64,000 nucleotides of DNA from Buttiauxella sp. A111 (GTDB lineage Bacteria; Pseudomonadota; Gammaproteobacteria; Enterobacterales; Enterobacteriaceae): positions 620,001 through 684,000 of the forward strand of contig NZ_BJFN01000001.1 of the NCBI RefSeq assembly GCF_014189855.1, written 5' to 3'. Each line of letters starts with the position of its first letter. Position 1 is the first letter of the stretch. The notes below the pieces were generated by a model that was not told the origin of the DNA, did no database searches, and saw nothing but the letters and a program-made list of their open reading frames with translations. Shown here one piece after another: positions 26,515-36,409 of this stretch. The position numbers and the translations under genes were made by a program.

Positions 26515-26541
26515 AATATATGGGTTCGTCACCCATATATT
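26515..26541. terminator. Perfect 11-bp inverted repeat between the DUF2135 gene and tssF
   Basis: AATATATGGGT and ACCCATATATT flank loop TCGTC. The T-run that would make it a terminator lies on the plus-strand side, although flanking genes are on minus, where only a weak U-stretch follows. It may partly attenuate transcription into tssF or act as a binding site. Confidence 0.45.
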
Positions 26542-26565
26542 TTTTGCAGCACACTGATGTTTAGT

Positions 26566-27744
26566 TTATTTTCCACTTACTCTGGCAATCGCGTTATCAT
26601 AAACAGGATTCTGTTTTTCACTTTTCGCGGCTCTATAATAAATCAGGGCATCTGCATATTGATTTGCGGCTTCGTAAATTTTACCGATATTGTAATTAGC
26701 GCCTGCACGAATGGTATTAGCTCCATTACCCGAAGCCAATGCAATAGCCTTACGGTTTGCCCAGATAGCTTCCGCCGTACGTCCTGCTTTCTGATAGACC
26801 AGCCCCAGATTGCCGTAAGCCTTACCGTTTTCCGGATAGTTGTTGACTGCATCCGTAAACAAGCTAATGGCTGCATCATATTGTTTATTATTATAAGCGG
26901 CCTCCCCCTGAAGATTCAGCGCTTTTGAAATATTAATACTCTCATTATTCCAGATTTGCGCATCAATAGCTGCACTGTTACTCAGCAAGGGTTGTAATTC
27001 GCCAGCCATATCATCGGCATCTAACGTGGTGCCTTTCACGTTATTAATATCTTCAATATCACCATTTTTATTCACCCGGAACACCGTCCACAGATTTCCG
27101 GCTTTCCCGGTCGGGATATAATAGGTTCGAACTAATGATTCACCAACATACACAAACACTTTTGCCTGGCTGTCAGAAAGGTTCATTGTGCCTGGCTGTT
27201 CACGGTCACTAAAATCATGGACCGCATAAATATAAGATTGCCCGTTTTCGCGCTTAGTGAGCGTAATGGTTTCAGGCCCATAGCTGTCAATATCGTCAAC
27301 ATCCAGGTTACCGTTACGCCCTTCTTTATGACTAAAGAACAAGTGGTTTCCCGGATAAACCATGTGTGAGTCAAGATCGGAAGGCGTGCGCCCCCAACTT
27401 AAAACAACACGCATACTATCCAGCCCTTTCATGGCAGGACTTAATGCATAACTCATCCCATTACATGGACACTTTGCTACCAGAGTGGAATAACCTTCCT
27501 TTTTAATCAGCACCAAATTATCGCTGGTATCAGAATAAGGCGTATCAATACTCGCTTTTCCTGCTGTATCGCTCGTAGCCGTGAGTGATTGTTCGCCATT
27601 ACGTTGAATAACAACCTGGGCCTGGGAGATTTTCTGGTCTTTTATTGTGGCACTCAATACTTCAATGCTGGTCTGATTTGCGTAGGTGATGAAAGACGTT
27701 GCCAGAGAAACTGACAACAAACTAAAATTTAATACCTTTTTCAT
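26566..27744 (-). CDS. Secreted/periplasmic DUF2135 (YfaP-like) protein with TPR repeats
   Basis: 392 aa. A cleavable signal ends near TYA-N and has no lipobox. Residues about 25-95 look like a carboxypeptidase-regulatory beta-domain (surface motif), about 100-235 a DUF2135 domain with WGRTPSDLDSHMV and LDVDDIDSYGPETITL, and about 275-385 three TPR-like repeats (AYNNKQYDAAISLFTDAV, AYGNLGLVYQKAG, ADALIYYRAAKS). The DxD-rich stretch could bind metal. It follows the Sel1 lipoprotein genes on the same strand. Function unknown; it could be a further immunity or envelope accessory protein of the phospholipase module. Confidence 0.7.
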   Translation of the reverse strand: MKKVLNFSLLSVSLATSFITYANQTSIEVLSATIKDQKISQAQVVIQRNGEQSLTATSDTAGKASIDTPYSDTSDNLVLIKKEGYSTLVAKCPCNGMSYALSPAMKGLDSMRVVLSWGRTPSDLDSHMVYPGNHLFFSHKEGRNGNLDVDDIDSYGPETITLTKRENGQSYIYAVHDFSDREQPGTMNLSDSQAKVFVYVGESLVRTYYIPTGKAGNLWTVFRVNKNGDIEDINNVKGTTLDADDMAGELQPLLSNSAAIDAQIWNNESINISKALNLQGEAAYNNKQYDAAISLFTDAVNNYPENGKAYGNLGLVYQKAGRTAEAIWANRKAIALASGNGANTIRAGANYNIGKIYEAANQYADALIYYRAAKSEKQNPVYDNAIARVSGK

Positions 27745-27770
27745 TTATCCCCTCAGTTAATAACGTATTT

Positions 27771-28847
27771 CTAGTTTTCATTAATAATTGAAGCTGGCAG
27801 CGGTCTGCCGGTTTCCGGGTTGAGCTGTTTGTTTTTAGCCAGTTGTTCAATCAGAGCTTCGCTGGGTTTGGTGGGTGGAACGTTAGCTTCACGGGCCTCA
27901 ACCCATTTCAGTTTGCCGTCCCAGGCGGGCAAAGGAGCTGGCGGCAGCGGAACGATCTCATTGATTTCCGGGACGGTGGGATGGGCATAGGAATAATTTG
28001 CCAATATTTTCCAGATAGCTTTGTAACGACGGGCGCGTTCAGAGTCCTTTTTTTGCCCCATGTAATACAATGAATTAGCGGGCTCAGGACCAATAAATGC
28101 CTCGCTCATCATACCTGCAGAAGTATCATCGCCAGAAGCAACGCCTAATTGAAAGGCTTCAACGGCTTTTTGAAATTTCTTTTCAATCATAAATACATTT
28201 GCCAACGATTTCGCCGCACTACCCTCGCCCTGCTCAGCAGCACAGTGCAACATTTGTTGGCCAATAACTGGTGCCATTTTCGATGGGATGAGCTTATCGC
28301 CCACATAAGCCTGAGCCTGCGGGTTTCCTTCATCCGCCGCTTTACGGTAGTAACGTAACGCCATCTCAGAATCCTGCTGCAGTCCGGCTACACCATGCTC
28401 GAGATAAATGGCGATAAAATAGTAACCAGTAGCAATATTTGCCTCTATCAGTTGCTGACTCATACGCAGGCGCTCCGTGCGGCTAAGTGAAAACTGCCCG
28501 CGCAATGCCCCATTCTGCAAGTTGATGCTGGCTTTATAGTGACCGTTGGCCGCAGCTATTCGATACAGGCGCTCGGTTTGCACATCCACGGTTTTATCTT
28601 CCTTAAGCTGGTTATTCACCTGCAACCAGCGGGCGTACTTGAACAACACATCAGCATCTGCTGAAGCTTCCGGGATGGTTTCGTGTTTGCAGGTAAAGGC
28701 CAGACGGGCATTGATAGTGGAAAGCGGGTCCATCGCCGCACTTTTATTGACTGGCGTCGGGGCTTTTCCCTGATCGCAACCTGCCAGCAGCAGGCATGAC
28801 AGCAGCAGTAACCGGTACATCCCTCGAGCTTTGTTAAACAGGTTCAT
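27771..28847 (-). CDS. Sel1-repeat lipoprotein, probable Tle5 immunity protein (short paralogue)
   Basis: 358 aa from ATG 28847, with ribosome site AAGGA 9 bases upstream; an ATG 9 bases earlier abuts the site. The lipoprotein signal ends LLLAGC-DQ, and Asp at +2 predicts inner-membrane retention facing the periplasm. Sel1/TPR-like repeats run over about 90-260 (ALRYYRKAADEGNPQAQAYVG). It is a close paralogue of the next gene upstream but lacks its last roughly 65 residues, ending after GRPLPASIINEN. Tandem Sel1-type immunity genes next to T6SS phospholipase D are known from Pseudomonas pldB. Confidence 0.78.
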   Translation of the reverse strand: MNLFNKARGMYRLLLLSCLLLAGCDQGKAPTPVNKSAAMDPLSTINARLAFTCKHETIPEASADADVLFKYARWLQVNNQLKEDKTVDVQTERLYRIAAANGHYKASINLQNGALRGQFSLSRTERLRMSQQLIEANIATGYYFIAIYLEHGVAGLQQDSEMALRYYRKAADEGNPQAQAYVGDKLIPSKMAPVIGQQMLHCAAEQGEGSAAKSLANVFMIEKKFQKAVEAFQLGVASGDDTSAGMMSEAFIGPEPANSLYYMGQKKDSERARRYKAIWKILANYSYAHPTVPEINEIVPLPPAPLPAWDGKLKWVEAREANVPPTKPSEALIEQLAKNKQLNPETGRPLPASIINEN

Positions 28848-28910
28848 CTTCTGCATTCCTTGCTTTATGTCCGTTGAGAGTGACTGTTGCTGGCTTGCCG
28901 TGAAGTGGAA

Positions 28911-30191
28911 TTACACCTCGCCTAAAAATCGCCAGTCGACATGCTGTTCCTGCTGATAATGTTTGTCGCTGAACGGCCACGGACGCGGGCGATAAAAATC
29001 CACGACGTCGGTGGGCATTATGTCGCCCTCTTTGAGCGTCAAAATCGCGTTCTGGCTGATGCCGTTATGAGGCAGCCAGGCAATCTGCCAGTAGCCACTT
29101 TTCGGGCAGGGTTCACCGGTTTTACACAGCAAATGAACTGCGGCAGTTTTATTAAAATCCGGTGAGGTTGGCAGCGGCCTGCCGGTTTCCGGGTTGAGCT
29201 GTTTGTCTTTCGCCAGTTGCTCAATCAGGGCTTCGCTGGGTTTTGGTGGCGCTATATTGGCATCATCGGCTTCGACCCATTTCAGCTTGCCGTCCCAGGC
29301 GGGCAGCTGAGCGGGGGGCAGAGGGACAATATCGTTGATTTCAGGAACTTTAGGGCTTGCATAAGAGGCTCTGCTCAGCACATCGCCGATTTGTTCATAA
29401 CGACGGGCGCGCTCAGGATCTTTCTGCTGACCTAGATAGTAAATACTTTCGGATTCCGGCCCACCAAATCCTTTTTCTAGAGCATAGGCCGATGTTTCAT
29501 CACCAGCAGCAATTCCAAGTTGAAATGCCTCGATCGCCTCCTTATATACTCCATCAATTTGAAGATCAATCCCAAGAGCTTGTGCGGCTTCTCCATTCCC
29601 CTGTTCAGCTGCACAACGACGCATCTGACGGGCAATTTCCGGTGACATTTTAGCTGGAGCTAGCCTATGGCCAACATAAGCCTGTGCCTGAGGATTTCCT
29701 TCATCCGCTGCTTTGCGGTAGTAACGCAATGCCATGTCCGGATTTTGCTGTAGCCCAGCCGCGCCACGTTCGAGATAGATAGCGATAAAGTAGTAACCGG
29801 TCGCCACTTTCGCATCTATCAGTTGTTGGCTCATTCGCAGACGTTCGTCTGAACTGAGATTGAACTGGCCACGTATCGCACCATTTTGCAGGTTGATACT
29901 GGCTTTAACATGCCCGTTTGTCGCTGCAATGCGGTATAAGCGCTCGGTTTGCGCATCTACTGTTTTGTCCTGCTTAAGCAGGTTATTTTTCTGTAACCAG
30001 CGGGCGTATTTAAACAACGCATCCGAATCGGCAGAAGGCTCCGGAAAGGTTTCGTGTTTGCAGGTAAAGACCAGACTGGCATTTATATCTCTAAGTGAAT
30101 CCATGGGAACATCCTTTTTTACAGCATTCATAGTGCTGCTTTGATCACAAGCCACCAGCAGCAGGCAGGATAACAATAATATTTTGCGCAT
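28911..30191 (-). CDS. Sel1-repeat lipoprotein, probable Tle5 immunity protein (full length)
   Basis: 426 aa. The signal ends LLLVAC-DQ with Asp at +2. Sel1-like repeats lie at about 80-250. The C-terminal part (about 290-426) includes a conserved LPAWDGKLKWVEADDANI segment and an extra domain with two cysteines, KTGEPCPKSGYW, that the neighbouring paralogue has lost. Its start codon overlaps the phospholipase stop by one base, the tight coupling expected of an effector/immunity pair. By position and fold it should neutralise the phospholipase D in the periplasm. Confidence 0.8.
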   Translation of the reverse strand: MRKILLLSCLLLVACDQSSTMNAVKKDVPMDSLRDINASLVFTCKHETFPEPSADSDALFKYARWLQKNNLLKQDKTVDAQTERLYRIAATNGHVKASINLQNGAIRGQFNLSSDERLRMSQQLIDAKVATGYYFIAIYLERGAAGLQQNPDMALRYYRKAADEGNPQAQAYVGHRLAPAKMSPEIARQMRRCAAEQGNGEAAQALGIDLQIDGVYKEAIEAFQLGIAAGDETSAYALEKGFGGPESESIYYLGQQKDPERARRYEQIGDVLSRASYASPKVPEINDIVPLPPAQLPAWDGKLKWVEADDANIAPPKPSEALIEQLAKDKQLNPETGRPLPTSPDFNKTAAVHLLCKTGEPCPKSGYWQIAWLPHNGISQNAILTLKEGDIMPTDVVDFYRPRPWPFSDKHYQQEQHVDWRFLGEV

Positions 30192-32059
30192 CAGTCCAGA
30201 TCCGTCAGCGTTACTGGGTTGTAGAGAAACTTAATTAATGACGCCTCAGGCGTGTATTTCCCTTTAGCCTGGAGCGCTTCATTCTTACCTAGAAGATACT
30301 CCCAGGCTTTGAACGCCTTATCGGGTTCATCCTGTACACCTATCCCATTGGTATGCAAATTCCAAAGTCGCTGGCGCAATGCTTTTGTTACATCGGCCCA
30401 TTCGTGGGCAATATTCATTTCGCTGTCGACCTGCATGCTGCGTGTGTTGATATTGGCGGAGCCATGAGTGGTGAATACGTCGTTAATAATCATCAATTTT
30501 GAGTGAATATAGACTGGCATCCAGTTATTCTCAGGAGAGTCAGGCGCGACAAGAGAGCAAATATGGACTTTCAGGCCTGTAATATTTACCTCTGCAATTT
30601 TACTGTCCTCTATATCGTTTATTTCTTTGATAATTTCTGCTTCTCGTGACCTGTTGTTAGGGTTCATAGGGTCGTAATATACGGTCGGTAACTGCTTTAA
30701 AACCTCTGCAATTTTGAGTTGTTTTGTCACATTAGGGATGGTATCTGCACGCCCGAGACTTTCGAGCATGCGCTGTGTGTTCACGGTGCCAGCCCCGATG
30801 CCTTCATCCGTTACATTGGTCACAACAAACAGATGAACATAGCCATGTTTTTTAGGGTCACGCCCGTTTTCAAATAGAGTTGAAACGTGTTTCTTAATCG
30901 CTTCAGCCAGTGGTGGCCAGCGGAAATACTGATTTTCGATATAAATAAATTGCGTAACATTATTCACTGTTTTCAGATAGAGCTTTTCGATATCACGTTT
31001 TCCCTCCTGCACCTGAGTTCGTAGAAGCTGGGCCATTATTGGTGTGCCGAGGTCAGCCCGCGGTTTGAGCTGTTTAGCGACTTCTTTGGCGTTGCGCATT
31101 GTGAGCAAATCTTGTCCGGTTGCCCTCCGCCATGCAGTCGCGAAATTCTCATGCAAGTGTTCGAGAATCGGCCCTGTCACCCGGCTGGACATATCCTGCC
31201 GTGGAAGCTTGCCGCGTGGCCCTAAATTGGGTGCCCATCGGTCATCACTGGTGCCTGGCCGCTTCTGTGACGAGTGTCCATCAGTATCCCAATATTCGTC
31301 GAGCATGTTATGCCCCATCACGAAACCAACTGCATCTTCTGGTAATTCATAGTCAACCAGTACAGTTTTTTGGTGGTGAGTGACGGTACCTGCCATCGTC
31401 GAAATAGCGGAAACACTGAGATTCGGATCCGCACTTTGATAGGACGTTTGATAGGCTATCTCTGTCCGATTTTTTGCATTAAATCCCCGACCAGCAAATA
31501 CTGGCGTTTCGGTTAGAATTTTATTAATCGCTTTTTCATCGCGAGTCTCCTTACCTCCGAGGATATTCATTCCCGCACTACTCACGCCTTGCAGTTTACT
31601 TTCGTAGGAGTGTTCTCTATACCATTCCCGGTCGAAAGCATATTGCTCATCTGTGGAAGTTTGCCCAGCCTTATCTTTAATACTGATGGGCCCCTTCCCA
31701 GGCAAATTAGCCTCACCAGCAACACCAGATGAGTTCAGGGGCATTTCCCACCCCAAAATACGGACCTCTACTTTTTTTTCTTTTGCTATATTTTTCAGCA
31801 ACTCACCAATACAGGGCTCTTTACCATCACGAATAAAGTACATCGAAGGCTGGAACCCCCAGCAGATGATATCGACGCTTTTCTTTGCATTGGCGATAGC
31901 TTCATGTACAGCTTTGAAAGCTTCTTCGCCATTAACCAGCGGCATATAAGTCGCCTGCGTGGGGTGATATTCAGTGTCCTGAACAAACCACGGAGGAGTG
32001 ATTGTGCACTGGTCTGTATCGACAGTTGCGACGGGGGAAACAACTTCATGTTGGCTCAT
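30191..32059 (-). CDS. T6SS phospholipase D effector (Tle5 family)
   Basis: 622 aa with two PLD repeats. Motif 1 is canonical: His229-x-Lys231-x4-Asp236 (HQKTVLVD). Motif 2 reads His519-x-Lys521-x4-Asn526-Asp527 (HSKLMIIND), so the usual Asp position is Asn with Asp one residue on; GSANIN follows. An IYIENQYF stretch is typical of Tle5/eukaryote-like PLDs. It would hydrolyse phosphatidylethanolamine in the periplasm of target cells. No signal peptide, as expected for VgrG-delivered cargo. It overlaps vgrG1 and the Sel1 gene by one base each. Confidence 0.88.
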   Translation of the reverse strand: MSQHEVVSPVATVDTDQCTITPPWFVQDTEYHPTQATYMPLVNGEEAFKAVHEAIANAKKSVDIICWGFQPSMYFIRDGKEPCIGELLKNIAKEKKVEVRILGWEMPLNSSGVAGEANLPGKGPISIKDKAGQTSTDEQYAFDREWYREHSYESKLQGVSSAGMNILGGKETRDEKAINKILTETPVFAGRGFNAKNRTEIAYQTSYQSADPNLSVSAISTMAGTVTHHQKTVLVDYELPEDAVGFVMGHNMLDEYWDTDGHSSQKRPGTSDDRWAPNLGPRGKLPRQDMSSRVTGPILEHLHENFATAWRRATGQDLLTMRNAKEVAKQLKPRADLGTPIMAQLLRTQVQEGKRDIEKLYLKTVNNVTQFIYIENQYFRWPPLAEAIKKHVSTLFENGRDPKKHGYVHLFVVTNVTDEGIGAGTVNTQRMLESLGRADTIPNVTKQLKIAEVLKQLPTVYYDPMNPNNRSREAEIIKEINDIEDSKIAEVNITGLKVHICSLVAPDSPENNWMPVYIHSKLMIINDVFTTHGSANINTRSMQVDSEMNIAHEWADVTKALRQRLWNLHTNGIGVQDEPDKAFKAWEYLLGKNEALQAKGKYTPEASLIKFLYNPVTLTDLD

Positions 32060-34791
32060 TAGCTCTCTTCCTTATCGCTGAAGCCTTTCAGGAGTTCATC
32101 ATAGAGATTTCGGTGCTCGGTATGTGAGGCGGGTTGATTCACATCAGGACTGGTGTCAGAGGTATGATTCTGCAGCCCACGGTTAGCCATCTCTCCTTGC
32201 TCTGCATTGCGGTAAGCGCTGACGACAGGGATCTGATAGTTGATACCATTCGCCATTTCCATACGATAATGTTTGGTCGTTGTCTGATGCTCAATGTCCA
32301 GATGGCCGGTTTTGTCCAGCACACCTTTCTGGAACAGTGCTCCATCGGCATACAACGTATAAGGCATCCCCGCCCAGCTTGAACCAGGGGCGTTAGGCGC
32401 TTGTGGAACACTGATACGTAATGGCTGCGGGGCAACGTCTGGATCGGCGATAAACATCTCACCGTTCGGCATTGGGGGCGTAGTTGGGTTTAAACTCGCA
32501 GGCCCCATCTTCTGCCAGTTAGCTGACTTGAACAGGATGTTTTGCGGGTCGGCGATTTCAATGTTGCCGCCGCTGAGTTTGATGTAGCCGCCGCCGCAAT
32601 TTATTACCAACTCTGTCGCGGCTGTGATTTCCACCCTGCCTTCCACACTGGTGACAGTGATGTCTTTTTTAGCAATCGCGTCCAGACCATCATCCTGCGC
32701 CTGGATTTCTACTTTCCCTTTTGCTGCAAACAACTTCATGCCCGTCTTACGCGCCAGCATGCTGATGGCTTCACCGGCGGCTACGGTAAAACGCTTCATC
32801 GCGCTGATGTCAGTGTTTTGCTGCGACATGATGCCTACGCTGGCACTGCCAGATGCCAGACGAACGGCCTGTGGGCTACTGATACTCACGCCCTGAGGAG
32901 CATTCAGCACTATTCCTGCCTTCACCAGTTCTTTTAGCGCCTCGTTCAGCATCTGTTGGCTTTGGGTATCGGATGGTAATGCCAGAGCACCTTCAGCCGC
33001 TGCAGATAAGCTTTTCGCAATACTCAGCGCACTTTCCAGTTGAGTAATCGCTTCCTTCATCCCCAGCATCATTCCACTGGCTGATGACTGCGTATCCGCT
33101 GTAATGAACACGCCAGCACCACCACGGATGGACACCCATTTATCCGTTCTGAGCTCAGCGCCCTCACCCCGCATAGCCCTTTCGGCATCCACATTGTGCC
33201 CAAGATTAAGCTGGGTTTTGCCGCCGTACTCGGTGCTGAGCTTGATGTGCTCTTCGCCACGCTTATCTTCCAGGCGAATTTTGTTCAGCGCAGGTGTGCG
33301 TATCACGTTGCGGGTGTTGTTCTTTTCCGTCACAGGGTCAACGTGACGTGAGTCGTGCAGCGCATGGGCGATATACGGGCGGTCCGGGTCGCCGTCATGG
33401 AAGGCAATCGCCACTTCCGTGCCCTGAATCAATGGGAAGTGAATACCGTAAACGTCGCCGCCGTAAGGTTTGGCGAGGCGCACCGGCATACTTTCCTGGC
33501 CCTGCGCTTTGTCGTCCAGGTCGGCATCAAATTTCACCCGATACAAACCGGAGGCATCCTGCCAGGCGTAGATGTCATTGGCTTTCGCGCTGGTGACGCG
33601 TGCCATCATCGTGCCGCTGACTTTCGGACGAGGTTTGAGTGCCGGACGCCAGCACAGGGTTTCGCTGAAGGGGATGGCAGACCACTGTGCTACTAATGCC
33701 GTTTTCCTGCTGGCGCTGAAATGCATTCCGGTAATGACAATCCCGTTATCCAGGACTGTGGGCAGTGTTGGCACAATCGCCGTTTCAACGATCGTTAATA
33801 CCTGACCGGGACTGAGATTCGCATCATTAGCAACGCCTGTGACCTGTATCTGCTTTGATAAAAAGCGCTCGTGATCCAGACGGGCCAGGAAGTTCGCGGT
33901 TTCCGCAGTCGGCTCGCTTTTACTGCCAGTATCCAGATGGCGAGGTTTGTAGTGATAGACCTCGCCATAGGTGATGCCATCACCGTCGCCGCGAGTTATA
34001 TCGACTTTGGCAGACTGCAGGATCTTCTGGGCTTCGCGGTAGTTGTAGTCTTTAGCGGTTACGCTCGCTTCAACCACATTTTGATGGACATTGATCCCCC
34101 AGACCGACTCGACACCAGAATCACTCATGCCTGACGGGCTGTTCAGCGGCAGGTTTTTGCCAAATTCATACGCGCTTTGTTTGTCACCAAAATGCACCAC
34201 TTCAGTCTGGGTGTCCGGCTGCAGGGTAAAGAAGTAAAATATCCCGACTTCAGAAAGCAGGCGCTCAATAAAGGCCAGATCACTTTCCTGGTACTGGTTT
34301 ATCTGCTCGCGTTTTGGGTAAGTTTGCTTGAGCGCAAATTCATATTCCCAGCCCTTGAAACCATGTTCATCAAGGATCTGCGCCACCACATCCGGCACCG
34401 ATTTATTCACAAAGAAGCGGTGGGTGCGAAACTGTTTGCTCAGCAAGGCGAAGAAAGGCTCCAGCGTGATCTGGTATTTGGCCTCGTCGGCTGAACCTGA
34501 GATCCGGCGAAAACCGGTAATCACACCATGCACAACTTTCTGATCGACGAGACTTTGTAGCGTCCCCGTGCCCATCGTCAGGCTGGCGTTTTTACGCAGC
34601 AACTGGGTCGCGTCAATATCTTTATCGGCGCTGGTGAAAATCACAGAATAGCGATACGTAGCGCTTAACCCCTCATTACCACTGAACTCCTCAACATCTA
34701 AAGCTGAAGTGCAGGAAGGAATATCAAGACGGTAGCGATTGAGGGTATTCGTCAGCAGGGAAGCAGCAACATCTTTCAGATTGTCAATCAT
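32059..34791 (-). CDS. vgrG: T6SS spike protein VgrG1 (TssI) with C-terminal extension
   Basis: 910 aa. The gp27-like head is at about 1-380, the gp5 OB-fold at about 390-480 (RVKFDADLDDKAQGQESMPVR), and a DUF2345-type beta-helix at about 490-755. The last 150 residues differ from VgrG2 and contain a transthyretin-like piece (PYTLYADGALFQKGVLDKTG) then a polar tail. Such tails bind lipase effectors in other systems, which fits the phospholipase encoded directly downstream. The start ATG has AAGGA 9 bases upstream. Confidence 0.94.
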   Translation of the reverse strand: MIDNLKDVAASLLTNTLNRYRLDIPSCTSALDVEEFSGNEGLSATYRYSVIFTSADKDIDATQLLRKNASLTMGTGTLQSLVDQKVVHGVITGFRRISGSADEAKYQITLEPFFALLSKQFRTHRFFVNKSVPDVVAQILDEHGFKGWEYEFALKQTYPKREQINQYQESDLAFIERLLSEVGIFYFFTLQPDTQTEVVHFGDKQSAYEFGKNLPLNSPSGMSDSGVESVWGINVHQNVVEASVTAKDYNYREAQKILQSAKVDITRGDGDGITYGEVYHYKPRHLDTGSKSEPTAETANFLARLDHERFLSKQIQVTGVANDANLSPGQVLTIVETAIVPTLPTVLDNGIVITGMHFSASRKTALVAQWSAIPFSETLCWRPALKPRPKVSGTMMARVTSAKANDIYAWQDASGLYRVKFDADLDDKAQGQESMPVRLAKPYGGDVYGIHFPLIQGTEVAIAFHDGDPDRPYIAHALHDSRHVDPVTEKNNTRNVIRTPALNKIRLEDKRGEEHIKLSTEYGGKTQLNLGHNVDAERAMRGEGAELRTDKWVSIRGGAGVFITADTQSSASGMMLGMKEAITQLESALSIAKSLSAAAEGALALPSDTQSQQMLNEALKELVKAGIVLNAPQGVSISSPQAVRLASGSASVGIMSQQNTDISAMKRFTVAAGEAISMLARKTGMKLFAAKGKVEIQAQDDGLDAIAKKDITVTSVEGRVEITAATELVINCGGGYIKLSGGNIEIADPQNILFKSANWQKMGPASLNPTTPPMPNGEMFIADPDVAPQPLRISVPQAPNAPGSSWAGMPYTLYADGALFQKGVLDKTGHLDIEHQTTTKHYRMEMANGINYQIPVVSAYRNAEQGEMANRGLQNHTSDTSPDVNQPASHTEHRNLYDELLKGFSDKEES
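33176..33334. repeat. Exact 159-bp repeat within vgrG1 (shared with vgrG2)
   Basis: Identical base for base to 48164-48322. A second near-exact block covers about 32957-33097 and 47944-48084. Identity at the nucleotide level, in genes whose ends diverge, points to recent duplication or gene conversion. Confidence 0.9.
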
Positions 34792-34813
34792 GTGAACATG
34801 TCCTTATTTATTA

Positions 34814-36409
34814 TTACCCACACAGCACCACCGCCCTGACCGGGTCGAGGCTGATTAATCCCGCCAGCAAGTTATCCATTTCGCCCTGAATACGCGGTTT
34901 ATCGGACTCGGCGCGCGTCACTTTCATTCGCAGCAGCTTCAGGCGGCGGGCTTTCACTTCAAACAGCAGTTCCGGCTCCCACTGCGTGAGGGTGATTTGG
35001 GCCGCGTTGCCATCCAGTTCATTCAGCAGATGCAGCGCCATGTCGTTTTTGCCGTACTGCTCGGCGACGCGCGCCATCAGCAGACGCAGCAGCCACTGGT
35101 GACGCGGGGTACGGGTGCCGGGGCGGTTCTGCAGCCAGTTGAGTGCGGCTTCAATCCCTTCGCTGTCGGCCTGGGCCAGCGCTTCCGGCTCCAGTTGCAG
35201 GATATCGTCGTCGCCTGCAGTGCTGGCAGGCGCGGCAGAGTTGTCGCTCCAGCCTGCGGACATCGTGACCTGCTGGTGTATCCAGTTCATCGTCACTTCA
35301 TCGGCAAACGGCGTACCATCGCTGAATGCCAGCCCTTCAAGGCCCGGCAGGCGCGCCAACAGACCATTCAGATCCTGCTTAATAATGTCTGCCCAGCCTT
35401 CGTATGGCGCACCGGCTTTGGTCAACGCCTGATGAACATACCACTGCAAATCCAGCCACAGGTGGTTGACGCCCTGAGCAAACAGGCTGTCGGTCTGTTC
35501 CAGCAATTCCAGCCAGCTTTGTTGCAGATACAGGCGTTTAAGCAAGGCGCGGTTTTCCGGTTTTGGTGGCGCCAGGCGCGTACGCCCGACTGCATCCAAC
35601 GCAGGCAGCTCATGCAGAGTGTCAAGACGAATACTTTTCATCAGGTGATGCCCGGAAAGCCAGCCGTTTGGCTGGTCGTGCAGGTACTTCGCAAGCAACC
35701 TGGCCTGGTCAAGTAAATCTCGTCCCGAAGTGACTGCTTTCAACGATGGCGCATCGGCTGCCGACGTGTTGCTGACAGTAGGGGTGCCGCTGTTCTGTGG
35801 GATAACCGCATCCGGGCCGCCGGACTGCGCGAGGCGGTTTTCCAGCGCGGCGTACAGGCCACTGAACTGCGGGCGAGCCGCGTCATCCCAACCAGTCACG
35901 CACTCTTCAATCAGTGCCAGTGCACCGGTGATACGCTCAAAATCCGCTTTCACCACTTCCGGGTAGAGCGACAGGCTGTCCAGCACACGGCTGCCCGCCA
36001 GCCATTCCAGCGCCAGTTTGCGGCTGTTGGCACGCTGCGGATGCAAAGCATCCCCGAAGCGCTGCAGCAGCCCGGCAAGCAAAGTCAACCCTTCTGCCAG
36101 GCCGCTTTCGCCGTCGGTATGCAGCCGCGCCCAGATGTAATAGGTGGCAACGCGCACATCCTTGCAGGTGGTGGTGAGCAGTGTTTCGGCCAGCTCGCAG
36201 ACCCGTGCCGTATCAGCACCGGAGAGCTTGTTGACCTCCTCGCGCATCTGCTGGAAATGGTCGTCATAGCCAGGATCTTCCCCGACCGGGAGAGTTTCGG
36301 AAAAGGGCGTCAGCCATTTCTCCCACAACGGAATGTGCAACTGCGCCTGTTGTGCCAGTGTCGTCTGCTCGGCATGGCAGGCATTGAGTAACGTGTTCAG
36401 CGTGGCCAT
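34814..36409 (-). CDS. tssA: T6SS cap/priming protein TssA
   Basis: 531 aa. The ImpA_N domain is at about 25-150 (WLTPFSETLPVGEDPGYDDHF-type start), a middle domain at about 210-370 and a C-terminal VasJ-like helical part to 531 ending VLCG. TssA recruits the baseplate and caps the growing sheath. It overlaps tssM by one base (36409), so it is coupled. Longer than the 340-aa class, as in Klebsiella-like T6SS clusters. Confidence 0.9.
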   Translation of the reverse strand: MATLNTLLNACHAEQTTLAQQAQLHIPLWEKWLTPFSETLPVGEDPGYDDHFQQMREEVNKLSGADTARVCELAETLLTTTCKDVRVATYYIWARLHTDGESGLAEGLTLLAGLLQRFGDALHPQRANSRKLALEWLAGSRVLDSLSLYPEVVKADFERITGALALIEECVTGWDDAARPQFSGLYAALENRLAQSGGPDAVIPQNSGTPTVSNTSAADAPSLKAVTSGRDLLDQARLLAKYLHDQPNGWLSGHHLMKSIRLDTLHELPALDAVGRTRLAPPKPENRALLKRLYLQQSWLELLEQTDSLFAQGVNHLWLDLQWYVHQALTKAGAPYEGWADIIKQDLNGLLARLPGLEGLAFSDGTPFADEVTMNWIHQQVTMSAGWSDNSAAPASTAGDDDILQLEPEALAQADSEGIEAALNWLQNRPGTRTPRHQWLLRLLMARVAEQYGKNDMALHLLNELDGNAAQITLTQWEPELLFEVKARRLKLLRMKVTRAESDKPRIQGEMDNLLAGLISLDPVRAVVLCG

